38,869 nucleotides of DNA from contig DATHNE010000317.1 of the NCBI GenBank assembly GCA_035486355.1, positions 1 through 38,869 of the forward strand, in the 5' to 3' direction. Below the pieces are notes generated by a model. That model was not told where the DNA came from, did no database searches, and saw nothing but the letters and a program-made list of their open reading frames with translations. Origin of the DNA: Palsa-883 sp035486355 (lineage in GTDB: Bacteria; Pseudomonadota; Alphaproteobacteria; Acetobacterales; Acetobacteraceae). Below, one piece after another: positions 25,826 through 33,855 of the stretch (position 1 is its first letter; the number at the start of each line of letters is the position of its first letter). A program made the position numbers and the translations under genes.

Positions 25826-26872
25826 ATGAGCGAGGGCACGCCGATGACCTGGCCGACACAGCAAGGCGTCTTTTCGCTCGGCGATCTGACATTGCAATCG
25901 GGCGCCGTGCTGGCGGATGCGCGGTTGTCATGGAAGGCGCATGGCACATTGGCACCGGGGCGGGATAACGTCGTGCTGTATCCGACCAGCTACGGCGCGC
26001 AGCATCGGGACCTGGAATGGCTGATCGGGCCGGATGGTGTGCTGGACCCGACACGCTGGTTCATTGTCATCATCGACATGTTCGGCAATGGATTGTCGTC
26101 GTCGCCGTCCAACACGGCGGGGTATCCGTTGCTGGTCACCGTCTACGATAATGTCCACGCGCAACGGCGGCTGCTGCGGGAGGTGTTTGGCATCGAGCGG
26201 CTGGCGTGTGTGTATGGCTGGTCAATGGGCGCGTTACAGACCTATCACTGGGCAGCGTTGTTTCCCGATGCCGTAGATCGGGCGGTGGTGAACTGTGGCG
26301 TGGCACGGACGTCGGTGCACAACCAGGTGTTCCTGCGCGGGCTGATGGCGGTGCTGGAAGCGGCGCCGGAGCACAGTGGCGATGGTCGGTTCGTTTCCGA
26401 ACCGGTAGCGGCGAAGCGGGCGTTCGGGCGGATCTATGCCGGGTGGGCGCTGAGCCAGGACTTCTACCGGGCGGGATTGCATCTGGCGTCCGCACCGCCG
26501 CCCAATCTGGGCGCGCAAGACCTGGAGACCTTTCTGCGCACCGATTGGGAGGAACGCTTCGGCGGGCGTTCGGCGGGCAATCTGTATGCTCAGCTCCGGA
26601 CGTGGGATGCGGCGGATATCGCCGCGAATGCGCTGTATGGTGGCGACCTTGTGGTGGCGTTGCGGGCAATACAAGCGCGGGTGCTGCTGATGCCGGGGGA
26701 GACGGATCTGTATTTCCGTGTCGCGGACAATGAAGTGGAGCAGGAACATCTACGCGATGCAGTGCTACGGCCGATTCCCAGCATCTGGGGGCACCGGGCA
26801 GGGAACCCGTCGGTCATTCCGCAGGACGCACGGTTCGTGAGGACAGAGGTCCGGGCCTGGCTGGAGGGGTAG
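25826..26872 (+). CDS. Alpha/beta hydrolase of the MetX (homoserine acetyltransferase)-like family
   Basis: The 348-residue protein has the MetX-type alpha/beta hydrolase fold: nucleophile S133 in CVYGWSMGALQTYHWA, the oxyanion region VVLYPTSYGAQHRDLEWLIG, the acid in VLLMPGETDLYFRVADNEVE and the histidine in IPSIWGHRAGNPS. IIDMFGNGLSSSPSNT is typical of family members that are hydrolases rather than true acetyltransferases. The ATG at 25826 is the best start; the frame upstream reaches into livF. It lies about 50 bases after livF and may share the transcript. A large palindrome follows the stop. Confidence 0.85.
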   Translation: MSEGTPMTWPTQQGVFSLGDLTLQSGAVLADARLSWKAHGTLAPGRDNVVLYPTSYGAQHRDLEWLIGPDGVLDPTRWFIVIIDMFGNGLSSSPSNTAGYPLLVTVYDNVHAQRRLLREVFGIERLACVYGWSMGALQTYHWAALFPDAVDRAVVNCGVARTSVHNQVFLRGLMAVLEAAPEHSGDGRFVSEPVAAKRAFGRIYAGWALSQDFYRAGLHLASAPPPNLGAQDLETFLRTDWEERFGGRSAGNLYAQLRTWDAADIAANALYGGDLVVALRAIQARVLLMPGETDLYFRVADNEVEQEHLRDAVLRPIPSIWGHRAGNPSVIPQDARFVRTEVRAWLEG

Positions 26873-26880
26873 CCCGCGTA

Positions 26881-27004
26881 CACCTCGCCCACGAAGTGGG
26901 AGGGGTCGGTGAGCACAGCGAAGCCGCGTGAGGGCGGTGCGCGCGGCACGGCCCTCACCCGCGTTTGCTTCGCTCCGCGACCTCTCCCGCACGCGACAGA
27001 GGTG
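26881..27004. terminator. Large imperfect palindrome between convergent genes
   Basis: The arms start CACCTCGCCCACGAAGTGGG (26881) and end GCACGCGACAGAGGTG (27004), pairing along most of 124 bases; the centre is GAGGGCGGTGCGCGCGGCAC followed by GGCCCTC. The stretch GTGAGGGC...GCGAAGC recurs in both arms. It lies between the MetX-like gene and the minus-strand binding-protein gene that converge here, so a bidirectional terminator or REP-like element is likely. Confidence 0.55.
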
Positions 27005-27015
27005 CGCGGATTGCC

Positions 27016-28242
27016 TCAGCTCTTCACCAGCGCGCAGGCACCTTCACTCAGCGGCCGGAACGCGTCCTTTGCCGGAATGACTTCCGCCACCTCGAGCAGA
27101 TCCCATTCACTCTTGGACTGCGCCGGCTTCTTCGCCCGCAACAGGAACATGTCGCGCTCCACCGTACCGTCGATCCGCAATATACCGTTCTTCGTCATGA
27201 AGTCGTTGATCGGCATGGCCCGCATCTTCTCCATCACGGCCCCGGCCTCATCGGTGCCTGCGGCGTCGATCGCCTTCAGGTTATGCGTCACCGCGCCCCA
27301 AGTGCTGGCCTGGAACGCGGTTGGCGGCCGATTCTTCCATTGCTTGGCAAAGCGCGCGGCGAAGTCGCGGGATGGTGCGTCATGATCCCAATAGTATGGC
27401 TGGCTGAAGATCAACCCCTGCGCGGTCGGCAATCCCAGCGAGTGGATGTTGGTCAACGAGCAGTTCAACGCTGCCGGCACGATGCCTTTGCCAATCAGGC
27501 CGAACTCGCCCATCTGTTTTGCGATGTTGATGAAATCCGCACCACCCGCCGCGATACCAACCGCTTGCGCACCGGACGCCGACGCCGCCAATAGCGCCGA
27601 GGAGTAGTCAGTCTCGCCCAATGGCACCAGCTGGTGGCCCACCACCGTCGCGCCGAGTCCCTTCAGGATGGCGGCGGCATTGTCTTCCAGCGAGTGGCCG
27701 AACGCGTAATCCGAGGTGACGAAGAACCACTTTTTCTGGCCCTGCTTCACCAGCGCCGTCGCCGGCCCCTTCGCCGCCGAGTAATTGTCATAGGTCCAGT
27801 GCACGCCGTACGGTGAACACTGCTTCCCGGTCAGATCGGTGGTTCCGGCGGCGATCGGCACGTCGATCCGCTGGCGTTGCTTGCACAGTTCCTGCACCGC
27901 CAGCGCGACCGCGGAGTTGCCAAGGCCGAAGATGGCGTCGACCTTCTCCTCGTCGATCCAGTGTCGCGCGATGCCAAGCCCGACATCGACCTTGTTCTGC
28001 AGATCGGCCTGGATCACCTCAATGGGTGCGCCACGAACCTTGCCGCCGAAATCCTCGGCGGCCATGCGCGCGGCAACGAAGTCGCCCATGCCCTGCTGGT
28101 CGGCGAAGACGCCGGACATATCGTCCAGCACGCCGATCTTGACGACACTGTCTGAGATACCGGCGGCCGAGGCGCGACGTGGGCGGATGAGGGCGGTGGC
28201 GGACAGCGCGGCGGCGCCGGCCAGAAGCGTTCTGCGATACAT
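27016..28242 (-). CDS. ABC transporter substrate-binding protein (LivJ-type), no permease beside it
   Basis: This 408-residue periplasmic binding protein has a signal peptide MYRRTLLAGAAALSATALIR then PRRASAA; the paired arginines are not a full Tat motif. The mature protein opens VVKIGVLDDMSGVFADQQGM and includes WTYDNYSAAKGPATALVKQG and FFVTSDYAFGHSLEDNAAAI, features of the amide/urea/aromatic-acid branch of the family. GGAGGAA precedes the ATG. It follows iclR and the ThDP enzyme on the same strand, but its transport genes are elsewhere; it may share the LivHMGF channel encoded just beyond. Compared with the binding protein at 21181 it is clearly a different subgroup. Confidence 0.9.
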   Translation of the reverse strand: MYRRTLLAGAAALSATALIRPRRASAAGISDSVVKIGVLDDMSGVFADQQGMGDFVAARMAAEDFGGKVRGAPIEVIQADLQNKVDVGLGIARHWIDEEKVDAIFGLGNSAVALAVQELCKQRQRIDVPIAAGTTDLTGKQCSPYGVHWTYDNYSAAKGPATALVKQGQKKWFFVTSDYAFGHSLEDNAAAILKGLGATVVGHQLVPLGETDYSSALLAASASGAQAVGIAAGGADFINIAKQMGEFGLIGKGIVPAALNCSLTNIHSLGLPTAQGLIFSQPYYWDHDAPSRDFAARFAKQWKNRPPTAFQASTWGAVTHNLKAIDAAGTDEAGAVMEKMRAMPINDFMTKNGILRIDGTVERDMFLLRAKKPAQSKSEWDLLEVAEVIPAKDAFRPLSEGACALVKS

Positions 28243-28261
28243 GATATTCCTCCGGTTTTAT

Positions 28262-28369
28262 TGTCATGGCGAGGCGCAGAGCGACGAAGCAGCCTCGCGC
28301 CGGGCTCGCACCAGCGTCGGTGCGCACTCGGATCGAGATTGCTGCGCCGCTCTGCGCCTCGCGATGACA
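28262..28369. repeat. Palindromic intergenic element with 30-base arms
   Basis: TGTCATGGCGAGGCGCAGAG (from 28262) and the reverse complement of the right end (TGTCATCGCGAGGCGCAGAG, ending 28369) pair over 30 bases with three mismatches. It occupies most of the 151-base gap between the ThDP-enzyme gene and the binding-protein gene, so it would form a long hairpin in the middle of their transcript. The TGTCATCGCGAGGCGC motif is of a kind often dispersed in proteobacterial genomes. Confidence 0.65.
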
Positions 28370-28393
28370 GGGTTGGGTGGGTGGAGCGCGTGG

Positions 28394-30202
28394 TTACAGG
28401 TGCAGTCCCGCGGCGGCGAGCGCTTTCAGGAAATTCGGTTCCGGCTGCGGCAATGGCGGCAGCTCCCAGCTTCCGGTGCCAATCGGACGAATATCACGAT
28501 CGACCGGGACTTCGATCAGATACGGCTTGTTCGCCGCGATCGCCGCGGTCAGCACATCTTCCACCTCATCGGCGCGCGTGATGGTGTGCGAGGCAACGCC
28601 GTAACTCTTGGCCATCAGCGCAAAATCGGGGCTGTACAGTTCGCCGGCAACATGGTGTTCGAACCCGGTCGCCAGCTCACGCCCGCCGAACATGCCGTGC
28701 TGGATGTCGCGGATCGAGCAATAGCCCTGATTGTTCCACACGACCCAAACCACCGGGATGTCGTATTCCACCGCAGTCGCCAACGCATGCGGCGTCATCA
28801 GGAACGATCCATCGCCCACCACGGCCACACAAGGCCGATCCGGCGCCGCGAGCTTGGCGCCAAGAATACCCGACGTGGCGAAGCCCATCGCGGCAAAGCC
28901 CCAGGAATGGATCAACTGCCTCGGCCGCACGGCCTCGAACAACTGGATAATCCAGTTGTGATGCACGCCAACATCGCTGGCGATGATCGCGTTCTCCGGC
29001 AGAGCCCGCGACAGGGCGCGCATCAATCGTTCCGGCCGCAGCGGTACCTGACTGGATGTGGCCAGCGCGCCCTGATACTCCTGCCACACCGTACGGCCCC
29101 GCCGCAGCCGGTCCAGCCACGGCGTGGCGGCGGCACGGCTGGTGCCGGCGAGCCGGCTTTCCGCCAATGCGACGAGGTACTGAAGGCTGGCTTGCGCATC
29201 CCCCAGGATGCCTAGCTCGGCGGGATAGTTGCGGCCGATCTCGGCCGGATCGATATCGATCTGGATCAAGCGGCTGGGCGGGACCGCCAGCGTGTAGCCG
29301 TCCAGCCAGGCGCTGGTGGCACGGTCATCGAACGAGAACCCCAGGGCCAGGATAACATCGGCATTCTTCGTCGCGTCATTCGCGGCATAGCTGCCGTTGC
29401 GGCCGATCGATCCAAACGCCAACGCGTGCCGATCGTTGATCGAGCCCTTGCCATTCGGGCTGGTCACCACCGGAAGCGCCAGCAGTTCGGCAAATTGTTG
29501 CAACCCCGGCGCGGCTTCAGACAACAGCAGGCCCTGGCCGGCGATGATCACCGGCCGCTCGGCGGCCAGCAGCATGTCCAGCGCCTTGGCCAGCGCCTCC
29601 GCATTGCCGGGCGTACGATTATTCACCGGCGTCGAGGCGACCGGCGGCGCCACCGCGGCTTCCTCGACAAACACGTTCAGCGGCACGTCCAGGTTCACCG
29701 GGCCGGGCCGGCCGGACAGCATCAGGTCCCACGCCTGGCGCACCGCCAGCGGCATCATGTCGACGCGCGTCGGCTGGTAGCTGCGCTTCACATAGGGGCG
29801 GATGACCGAGGGGAAATCGCCCTGAAAGGACCGCCCGGTCTCCTGAAACGGCCCACGATTGAACTGACTGGTCGGCACATTGCCGGTGATGGCGAAGAAG
29901 GCGGAGCTGTCCATCATCGCGGCGGCGAGCGCCACCACCAGATTGGCAGAGCCGGGACCGCAGGAGGTGAAAGTCGCCACCGGCTCGTGGCGTATCTTGA
30001 AGTAGGCATCGGCCATGTGGCCGGCCGACTGCTCGTGATGGGTGGAAATGGTCCGGATGCGGTTCTGTGCCTTGAACGCAGCATCCAGGAAGCCGACATT
30101 GCCATGGCCGCAGACTCCAAACAGATATGGAACGTTCTGCCGGATCAGGAAATCGACGATGATGTCGGCGCCGTTGCTCAGAGCGCGTCCGCTGCCGTCC
30201 AT
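28394..30202 (-). CDS. Thiamine-diphosphate-dependent enzyme, acetolactate-synthase-like
   Basis: The 602-residue protein has the three-domain plan of the decarboxylase/ligase ThDP family. The N-terminal pyrimidine-binding domain has the catalytic glutamate E57 (STHHEQSAGHMADAY) and TSCGPGSANLVVALAAAMMD. The central domain shows ILALGFSFDDRATSAWL. The C-terminal domain has the ThDP motif from GDG 463-465 (VAVVGDGSFLMTPHALA) to NN 490-491 (VVWVVWNNQGY). Acetolactate synthase, glyoxylate carboligase, benzoylformate decarboxylase and oxalyl-CoA decarboxylase belong here; I cannot choose. No small regulatory subunit gene is adjacent, so a catabolic role under the neighbouring IclR regulator is more likely than Ile/Val synthesis. 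Confidence 0.9.
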   Translation of the reverse strand: MDGSGRALSNGADIIVDFLIRQNVPYLFGVCGHGNVGFLDAAFKAQNRIRTISTHHEQSAGHMADAYFKIRHEPVATFTSCGPGSANLVVALAAAMMDSSAFFAITGNVPTSQFNRGPFQETGRSFQGDFPSVIRPYVKRSYQPTRVDMMPLAVRQAWDLMLSGRPGPVNLDVPLNVFVEEAAVAPPVASTPVNNRTPGNAEALAKALDMLLAAERPVIIAGQGLLLSEAAPGLQQFAELLALPVVTSPNGKGSINDRHALAFGSIGRNGSYAANDATKNADVILALGFSFDDRATSAWLDGYTLAVPPSRLIQIDIDPAEIGRNYPAELGILGDAQASLQYLVALAESRLAGTSRAAATPWLDRLRRGRTVWQEYQGALATSSQVPLRPERLMRALSRALPENAIIASDVGVHHNWIIQLFEAVRPRQLIHSWGFAAMGFATSGILGAKLAAPDRPCVAVVGDGSFLMTPHALATAVEYDIPVVWVVWNNQGYCSIRDIQHGMFGGRELATGFEHHVAGELYSPDFALMAKSYGVASHTITRADEVEDVLTAAIAANKPYLIEVPVDRDIRPIGTGSWELPPLPQPEPNFLKALAAAGLHL

Positions 30203-30230
30203 GTTGGTTGTTCCTCTTCGGTATTATCGG

Positions 30231-31043
30231 TCAGGCCGCGCGGAACGCGGCCCCAACCATCGTTGGACTGCCCAGCATGCGTGAGATGCGCATCGCCGTT
30301 GCCTTCACTTCACTCACCAGCGCCGCCATCCGGTCGGGGTCCATGCGCGAGACCGGCGCCGAGACCGCGACGCACGCACAGGGCCGGCCGCTGTGATCGG
30401 TGATCGGAGCGCCCAGGCAGCGCAGGCCGATTTCCATTTCCTCATTGTCCAGCGCCCAGCCCTGCGACCGCACGCGATGCAGTTCCTCGCGTAGCGCGGC
30501 TGGATCGGTCAGCGTGTGTGGCGTGAAACGGGCGAGGCCGCGGTTGGCGATCAGCGCATCGATCTCAGCATCCGGCATGTGGGCCAGCAGCACCTTGCCC
30601 AGCGCGCTGGCATGCGCCGGGGTGCGCTTGCCGACGAAGGCGTGCATGCGCACCAGGCGCGTCCCGTCGACGGCCTGCACGCAGATCGCCTCGCCGTCGT
30701 ACAGGATGCCGACATGCACTGTCTCGCCGGTGGCGCGCGCCAGGTCCTGCAGCGGCGGCAGCGCCTGCCAGCGCAATTGCGCGTGCTTCACCGCGACGGA
30801 CCCCAGCGTGTGGAAGCGCAAGCCCAGCGTGTAGCGGCCAGTGGTGGGGTCTTTGTCGAGGTAGCCGAACGCCTCCAGCGTGTGCAGGATGCGGAAGATG
30901 GTGGGCTTGCTCTGCGCCAGCGCGCCGGCGAGCTCGGCGAGACTCCAGCTTTCCTGGCGGGTGAAGCAGTCGATGACCTCGAGGCCCTTGCGGAGGGAGC
31001 CGAGCAGGTAGGGATCGCGCGCGGGTTGGTCGGTGTTTCGCAT
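30231..31043 (-). CDS. IclR-family transcriptional regulator
   Basis: This 270-residue regulator has the N-terminal winged helix (LLGSLRKGLEVIDCFTRQES, then LAQSKPTIFRILHTLEAFGY) and the C-terminal effector-binding domain (TVHVGILYDGEAICVQAVDG, HASALGKVLLAHMPDAEI, CVAVSAPVSRMDPDRM). IclR proteins sense small organic acids or aromatic compounds and usually control a neighbouring catabolic operon. The ThDP-enzyme gene begins 28 bases downstream and a cupin gene diverges upstream. Two copies of an 11-base motif lie in the divergent gap, one of them over its own start, suggesting autoregulation. Confidence 0.93.
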   Translation of the reverse strand: MRNTDQPARDPYLLGSLRKGLEVIDCFTRQESWSLAELAGALAQSKPTIFRILHTLEAFGYLDKDPTTGRYTLGLRFHTLGSVAVKHAQLRWQALPPLQDLARATGETVHVGILYDGEAICVQAVDGTRLVRMHAFVGKRTPAHASALGKVLLAHMPDAEIDALIANRGLARFTPHTLTDPAALREELHRVRSQGWALDNEEMEIGLRCLGAPITDHSGRPCACVAVSAPVSRMDPDRMAALVSEVKATAMRISRMLGSPTMVGAAFRAA

Positions 31044-31045
31044 AC
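31035..31045. promoter_or_regulatory. Putative IclR operator, copy at the iclR start codon
   Basis: GTTTCGCATAC is identical to 31141-31151 and here covers the iclR start codon (ATG is the complement of CAT at 31041-31043). Its second half (CGTAA) matches the symmetrical copy less well. The centres of the two copies are 106 bases apart, close to ten helical turns. Confidence 0.4.
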
Positions 31046-31140
31046 CGTAACACTATCCCCGAAACTGAGACGCGTTGCCGTACCGCGAAATGCCCGGCTC
31101 GGCAAGGGGCGAAAACGGCGCAAAAACCGTCCCAGTCAGC

Positions 31141-31157
31141 GTTTCGCATACTGAAAT
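31141..31157. promoter_or_regulatory. Putative IclR operator upstream of the cupin gene
   Basis: TTTCGCATACTGAAA (31142-31156) has inverted ends TTTC/GAAA, the style of site bound by many IclR-family proteins. It ends 22 bases before the cupin ATG and repeats the 11 bases found at 31035-31045. The shared motif in a divergent gap beside iclR is the reason for the call. Confidence 0.5.
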
Positions 31158-31178
31158 ACCAACAGGGAGCGTCCCGCC

Positions 31179-31544
31179 ATGCCCGACCCCGTCGCCAGCG
31201 TCCGCAACATCACCGAAGTGCCATGGGAGGAGTTGCCCGGCCATCACGGTGGCGCATTCTCGAAGCTGCTGGTGCATCCGGACACCACCGGATCGCGCCA
31301 GATCGACCACCGGATCTCGGCCTATCAACCGCGGGCCTACGTGGGATTGCACAGCCACAAGGTGCAGGAGCAGGTGTTCCACGTGCTCGACGGCGAGGGG
31401 CTGATGCAGATCGCCGACACGAAGCGCGTGGGGCGCAAGCACGACGTGATCTTCCTGCCGCCGGGCGTGCCGCACGCGCTGTCCAACACCGGGCTGACCG
31501 ACCTGGTGTTCCTGGTGATCACCGCGCCGGTCAATGACGGTTAG
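31179..31544 (+). CDS. Small cupin protein
   Basis: This 121-residue single-cupin protein has motif 1 VGLHSHKVQEQVFHVLDGEG (His, His, and Gln/Glu positions as metal ligands) and motif 2 IFLPPGVPHALSNTGLTDLV. It opens MPDPVASVRNITEVPWEELP. CAGGGAG lies before the ATG. It is transcribed away from iclR across a 135-base gap containing two operator-like sites, so it is probably in the same regulon as the ThDP enzyme. It differs in sequence from the cupin at 19573. It converges with the MFS gene, whose stop is only three bases away. Confidence 0.85.
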   Translation: MPDPVASVRNITEVPWEELPGHHGGAFSKLLVHPDTTGSRQIDHRISAYQPRAYVGLHSHKVQEQVFHVLDGEGLMQIADTKRVGRKHDVIFLPPGVPHALSNTGLTDLVFLVITAPVNDG

Positions 31545-31547
31545 GTC

Positions 31548-32921
31548 TCATCGCTCCATCATCCGCAGGAAGCTCACGCCGGCGGCCGCGATGGCAATAG
31601 CGGCGCCGCAGATCAGCGTGACGGTCGTGCCATTCAGCGGCACCACACCGAACACCAGAGCCACCAGCGCCGCGCCGGTGGTCTGGCCGAACAACCGCGC
31701 CGCCGCTTGCATCCCCGATGCGCCACCCGTGCGCTGACGCGGCGCCGAAGTGATGATCGCGCGGTTGTTCGGCGTGTTGAAGAAGCCAAAGCCAATGCCG
31801 CAAATCACCATGCGCCAGGCGATGTCGAAGCCGCTGGGATGTGCCGGCAGGAAACTCAACAACGCCAGGCCCAAAGCCATCACAGTCAGCCCAGCACCAC
31901 TGAGGATGCCCACGGGATAACGATCCGCCAGCCGGCCTGTGAACGGGGCGATCACCGCCACCACCAATGGCCACGGCGTCATCAACAATCCAGTGTACAC
32001 CTGATTGAAGCCCAGCGTGGTCTCGAACAGAAACGGCAGCGAGACCAGCGCCATCGCCTGCGCCACGAACGCACAGACCGACGTGGTCACCGACAGCGCG
32101 AACAGCGGAATGCGCATCAGGTCGACCGGCAGCAGCGGCGCGGTCTGCGACAGCGCGCGCGCCACGAGGATCAGGCCAACCACAAACGCCGCCATCGCCT
32201 GGATGAGAATCAGTTCGATATGCTCGCCGTGACCCACGCCGTCGATCACGGTGATGAGCAAGCCCAGGCTGATCGCGCTCATCAGTGCCGAGGCGGCGTC
32301 GAACTTCACGCCGGAGCTGGGCGTAGCGGGCAGCGCGCGCCAGGCGATGATCGCGCCGACGATGCCCAGCGGCACGTTGACGGCGAACAGCCATGGCCAG
32401 GGAGCCACTGCCAGGATGGCGGCAGCGACCGAGGGGCCAGCGGCCGAGGCGATAGAGCCGATTGTGGCATTGATGCCGATCCCGCGACCGATCCAGCGCC
32501 GTGGGTAGATGAAGCGCACCAGCGCGCTGTTCACGCTCATGATGCCGGCGGCACCGAAGCCTTGGAACACGCGCGCGATCGCCAGAGAGGGCAGCGACCA
32601 GGACATCGCGCAGGCCAGCGAGGCGATGGTGAACACGATGAACCCGGCCTGGTAGACGCGGCGGTAGCCGAAGATGTCGCCAAGGGACGACAAAGGGAGC
32701 AGCGAGATCGTCACCGCGAGCTGATAGGCGTTGATCACCCAGATGGAGTTGGACGGGCTGGTATGTAGGTCGGTGGCGATGGTGGGCAGCGCCACATTGG
32801 CGATGGCGCCGTCCAGCACCGCGAGCGTCAGGCCCATCCCGACGGTTAGAATCGCCCAGTAGCGCTGCGGGATCGGGACACCGTCGGTGGGCTCGGCCGG
32901 GACAACTGCCTCCGCAGGCAT
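31548..32921 (-). CDS. MFS transporter, DHA2-like 14-helix type
   Basis: The 457-residue membrane protein has about fourteen hydrophobic segments. Family marks are the N-terminal LTLAVLDGAIANVALPTIAT (motif with D and N in helix 1), WVINAYQLAVTISLLPLSSL, GDIFGYRRVYQAGF (the loop 2-3 motif) and IARVFQGFGAAGIMSVNSAL. This is the drug/H+ antiporter-2 group; real substrates vary widely. The ATG at 32921 is preferred, since the 36 codons before it overlap the next gene and are unlike protein. It lies seven bases after the GT9 stop, so it may be the last gene of the glycan-type cluster. Confidence 0.9.
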   Translation of the reverse strand: MPAEAVVPAEPTDGVPIPQRYWAILTVGMGLTLAVLDGAIANVALPTIATDLHTSPSNSIWVINAYQLAVTISLLPLSSLGDIFGYRRVYQAGFIVFTIASLACAMSWSLPSLAIARVFQGFGAAGIMSVNSALVRFIYPRRWIGRGIGINATIGSIASAAGPSVAAAILAVAPWPWLFAVNVPLGIVGAIIAWRALPATPSSGVKFDAASALMSAISLGLLITVIDGVGHGEHIELILIQAMAAFVVGLILVARALSQTAPLLPVDLMRIPLFALSVTTSVCAFVAQAMALVSLPFLFETTLGFNQVYTGLLMTPWPLVVAVIAPFTGRLADRYPVGILSGAGLTVMALGLALLSFLPAHPSGFDIAWRMVICGIGFGFFNTPNNRAIITSAPRQRTGGASGMQAAARLFGQTTGAALVALVFGVVPLNGTTVTLICGAAIAIAAAGVSFLRMMER

Positions 32922-32928
32922 CAACGCG

Positions 32929-33855
32929 TCAACATGAGGATAGGGGCAGCGCGGCGAGCACGGTGGCGGGATCCAGATCTGCCAAGTGGGGTTGCCGCAG
33001 CACTGTGACCGAAGGGCCGCGCGGCGCACAGAGGGCGGGATCGGAATCGTCGGAAAACAGCACGACAGACGGACAGGCGGCGGCGGCGATCAGATGCATC
33101 GGCCCGGTGTCATTGCCGACCGCAAGTCGCGCCGCGCGGCCGAGACTGGCCAGCGCGGGAAGGTCGGTGCGCCCTGACAAATCGATGGCTTGCGGCACCC
33201 GGACGCGAATCTCCGCGGCCAGTGGCTGCTCGCCGCCAGTGCCCAGGATGACCGGGGTCAATCCACGTGCGAGCAGCGCGGTGGCCAGAGTGGCGTAGCG
33301 GTCGGCCGGCCAGCGCTTCGCGGGGCGGTGCGCCGAGCTGCCGGGCACCAGCAGCGCGATGTCCTGCGGCAGCGCGAGCGAGGTGAGGTCGGCGCCGGTC
33401 CAGGACAGGTCGGCCGGGCAGGTCTCGGTCACACCTGCTGCACGAAGCTGGGCGAACTGCCGATCCAGGTCGTGGACGCGGTCGCGCTCGGGGTTGCGGT
33501 CGGGGTGCGAGCAACCGGGCGCGATCCCGGACCAGTCTGGCCTGCGCCGACGGGGAAACAGCTGCAGATAGTGCGAAGACCGGGATGAGGTCTGCAGGTC
33601 GTAGACGCGATCGAACTGGCCATCGATGAGTCGCCGGCGCAGATGCAGCACGCCCGGCAGGTTCCACCAGCTCGGCCGATCGTCGATCATAACTGCATCG
33701 AAATAAGGCGACGACGCCAGCCAATCCGCCCAGGGCCGCGTGGTCAGCAGCGTGACGTGGGCGTCGGCATGGTGGCGGCGGATCGCGGCGAAAGGCCCGA
33801 GGGAAAGGATGACGTTGCCCAGCGCGCCCAACTTGAGCACCAGGATGCGCGTCAT
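32929..33855 (-). CDS. Glycosyltransferase family 9 (heptosyltransferase-like)
   Basis: The 308-residue protein opens MTRILVLKLGALGNVILSLG, the N-terminal glycine loop of GT9. The C-terminal nucleotide-sugar half has ALLVPGSSAHRPAKRWPADR, LTPVILGTGGEQPLAAEI and ARLAVGNDTGPMHLIAAAAC, the hallmark of ADP-heptose:LPS transferases. It would act at the inner face of the cytoplasmic membrane on a lipid-linked or LPS acceptor. The start overlaps the methyltransferase stop (ATGA). The exact sugar is not deducible. Confidence 0.9.
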   Translation of the reverse strand: MTRILVLKLGALGNVILSLGPFAAIRRHHADAHVTLLTTRPWADWLASSPYFDAVMIDDRPSWWNLPGVLHLRRRLIDGQFDRVYDLQTSSRSSHYLQLFPRRRRPDWSGIAPGCSHPDRNPERDRVHDLDRQFAQLRAAGVTETCPADLSWTGADLTSLALPQDIALLVPGSSAHRPAKRWPADRYATLATALLARGLTPVILGTGGEQPLAAEIRVRVPQAIDLSGRTDLPALASLGRAARLAVGNDTGPMHLIAAAACPSVVLFSDDSDPALCAPRGPSVTVLRQPHLADLDPATVLAALPLSSC

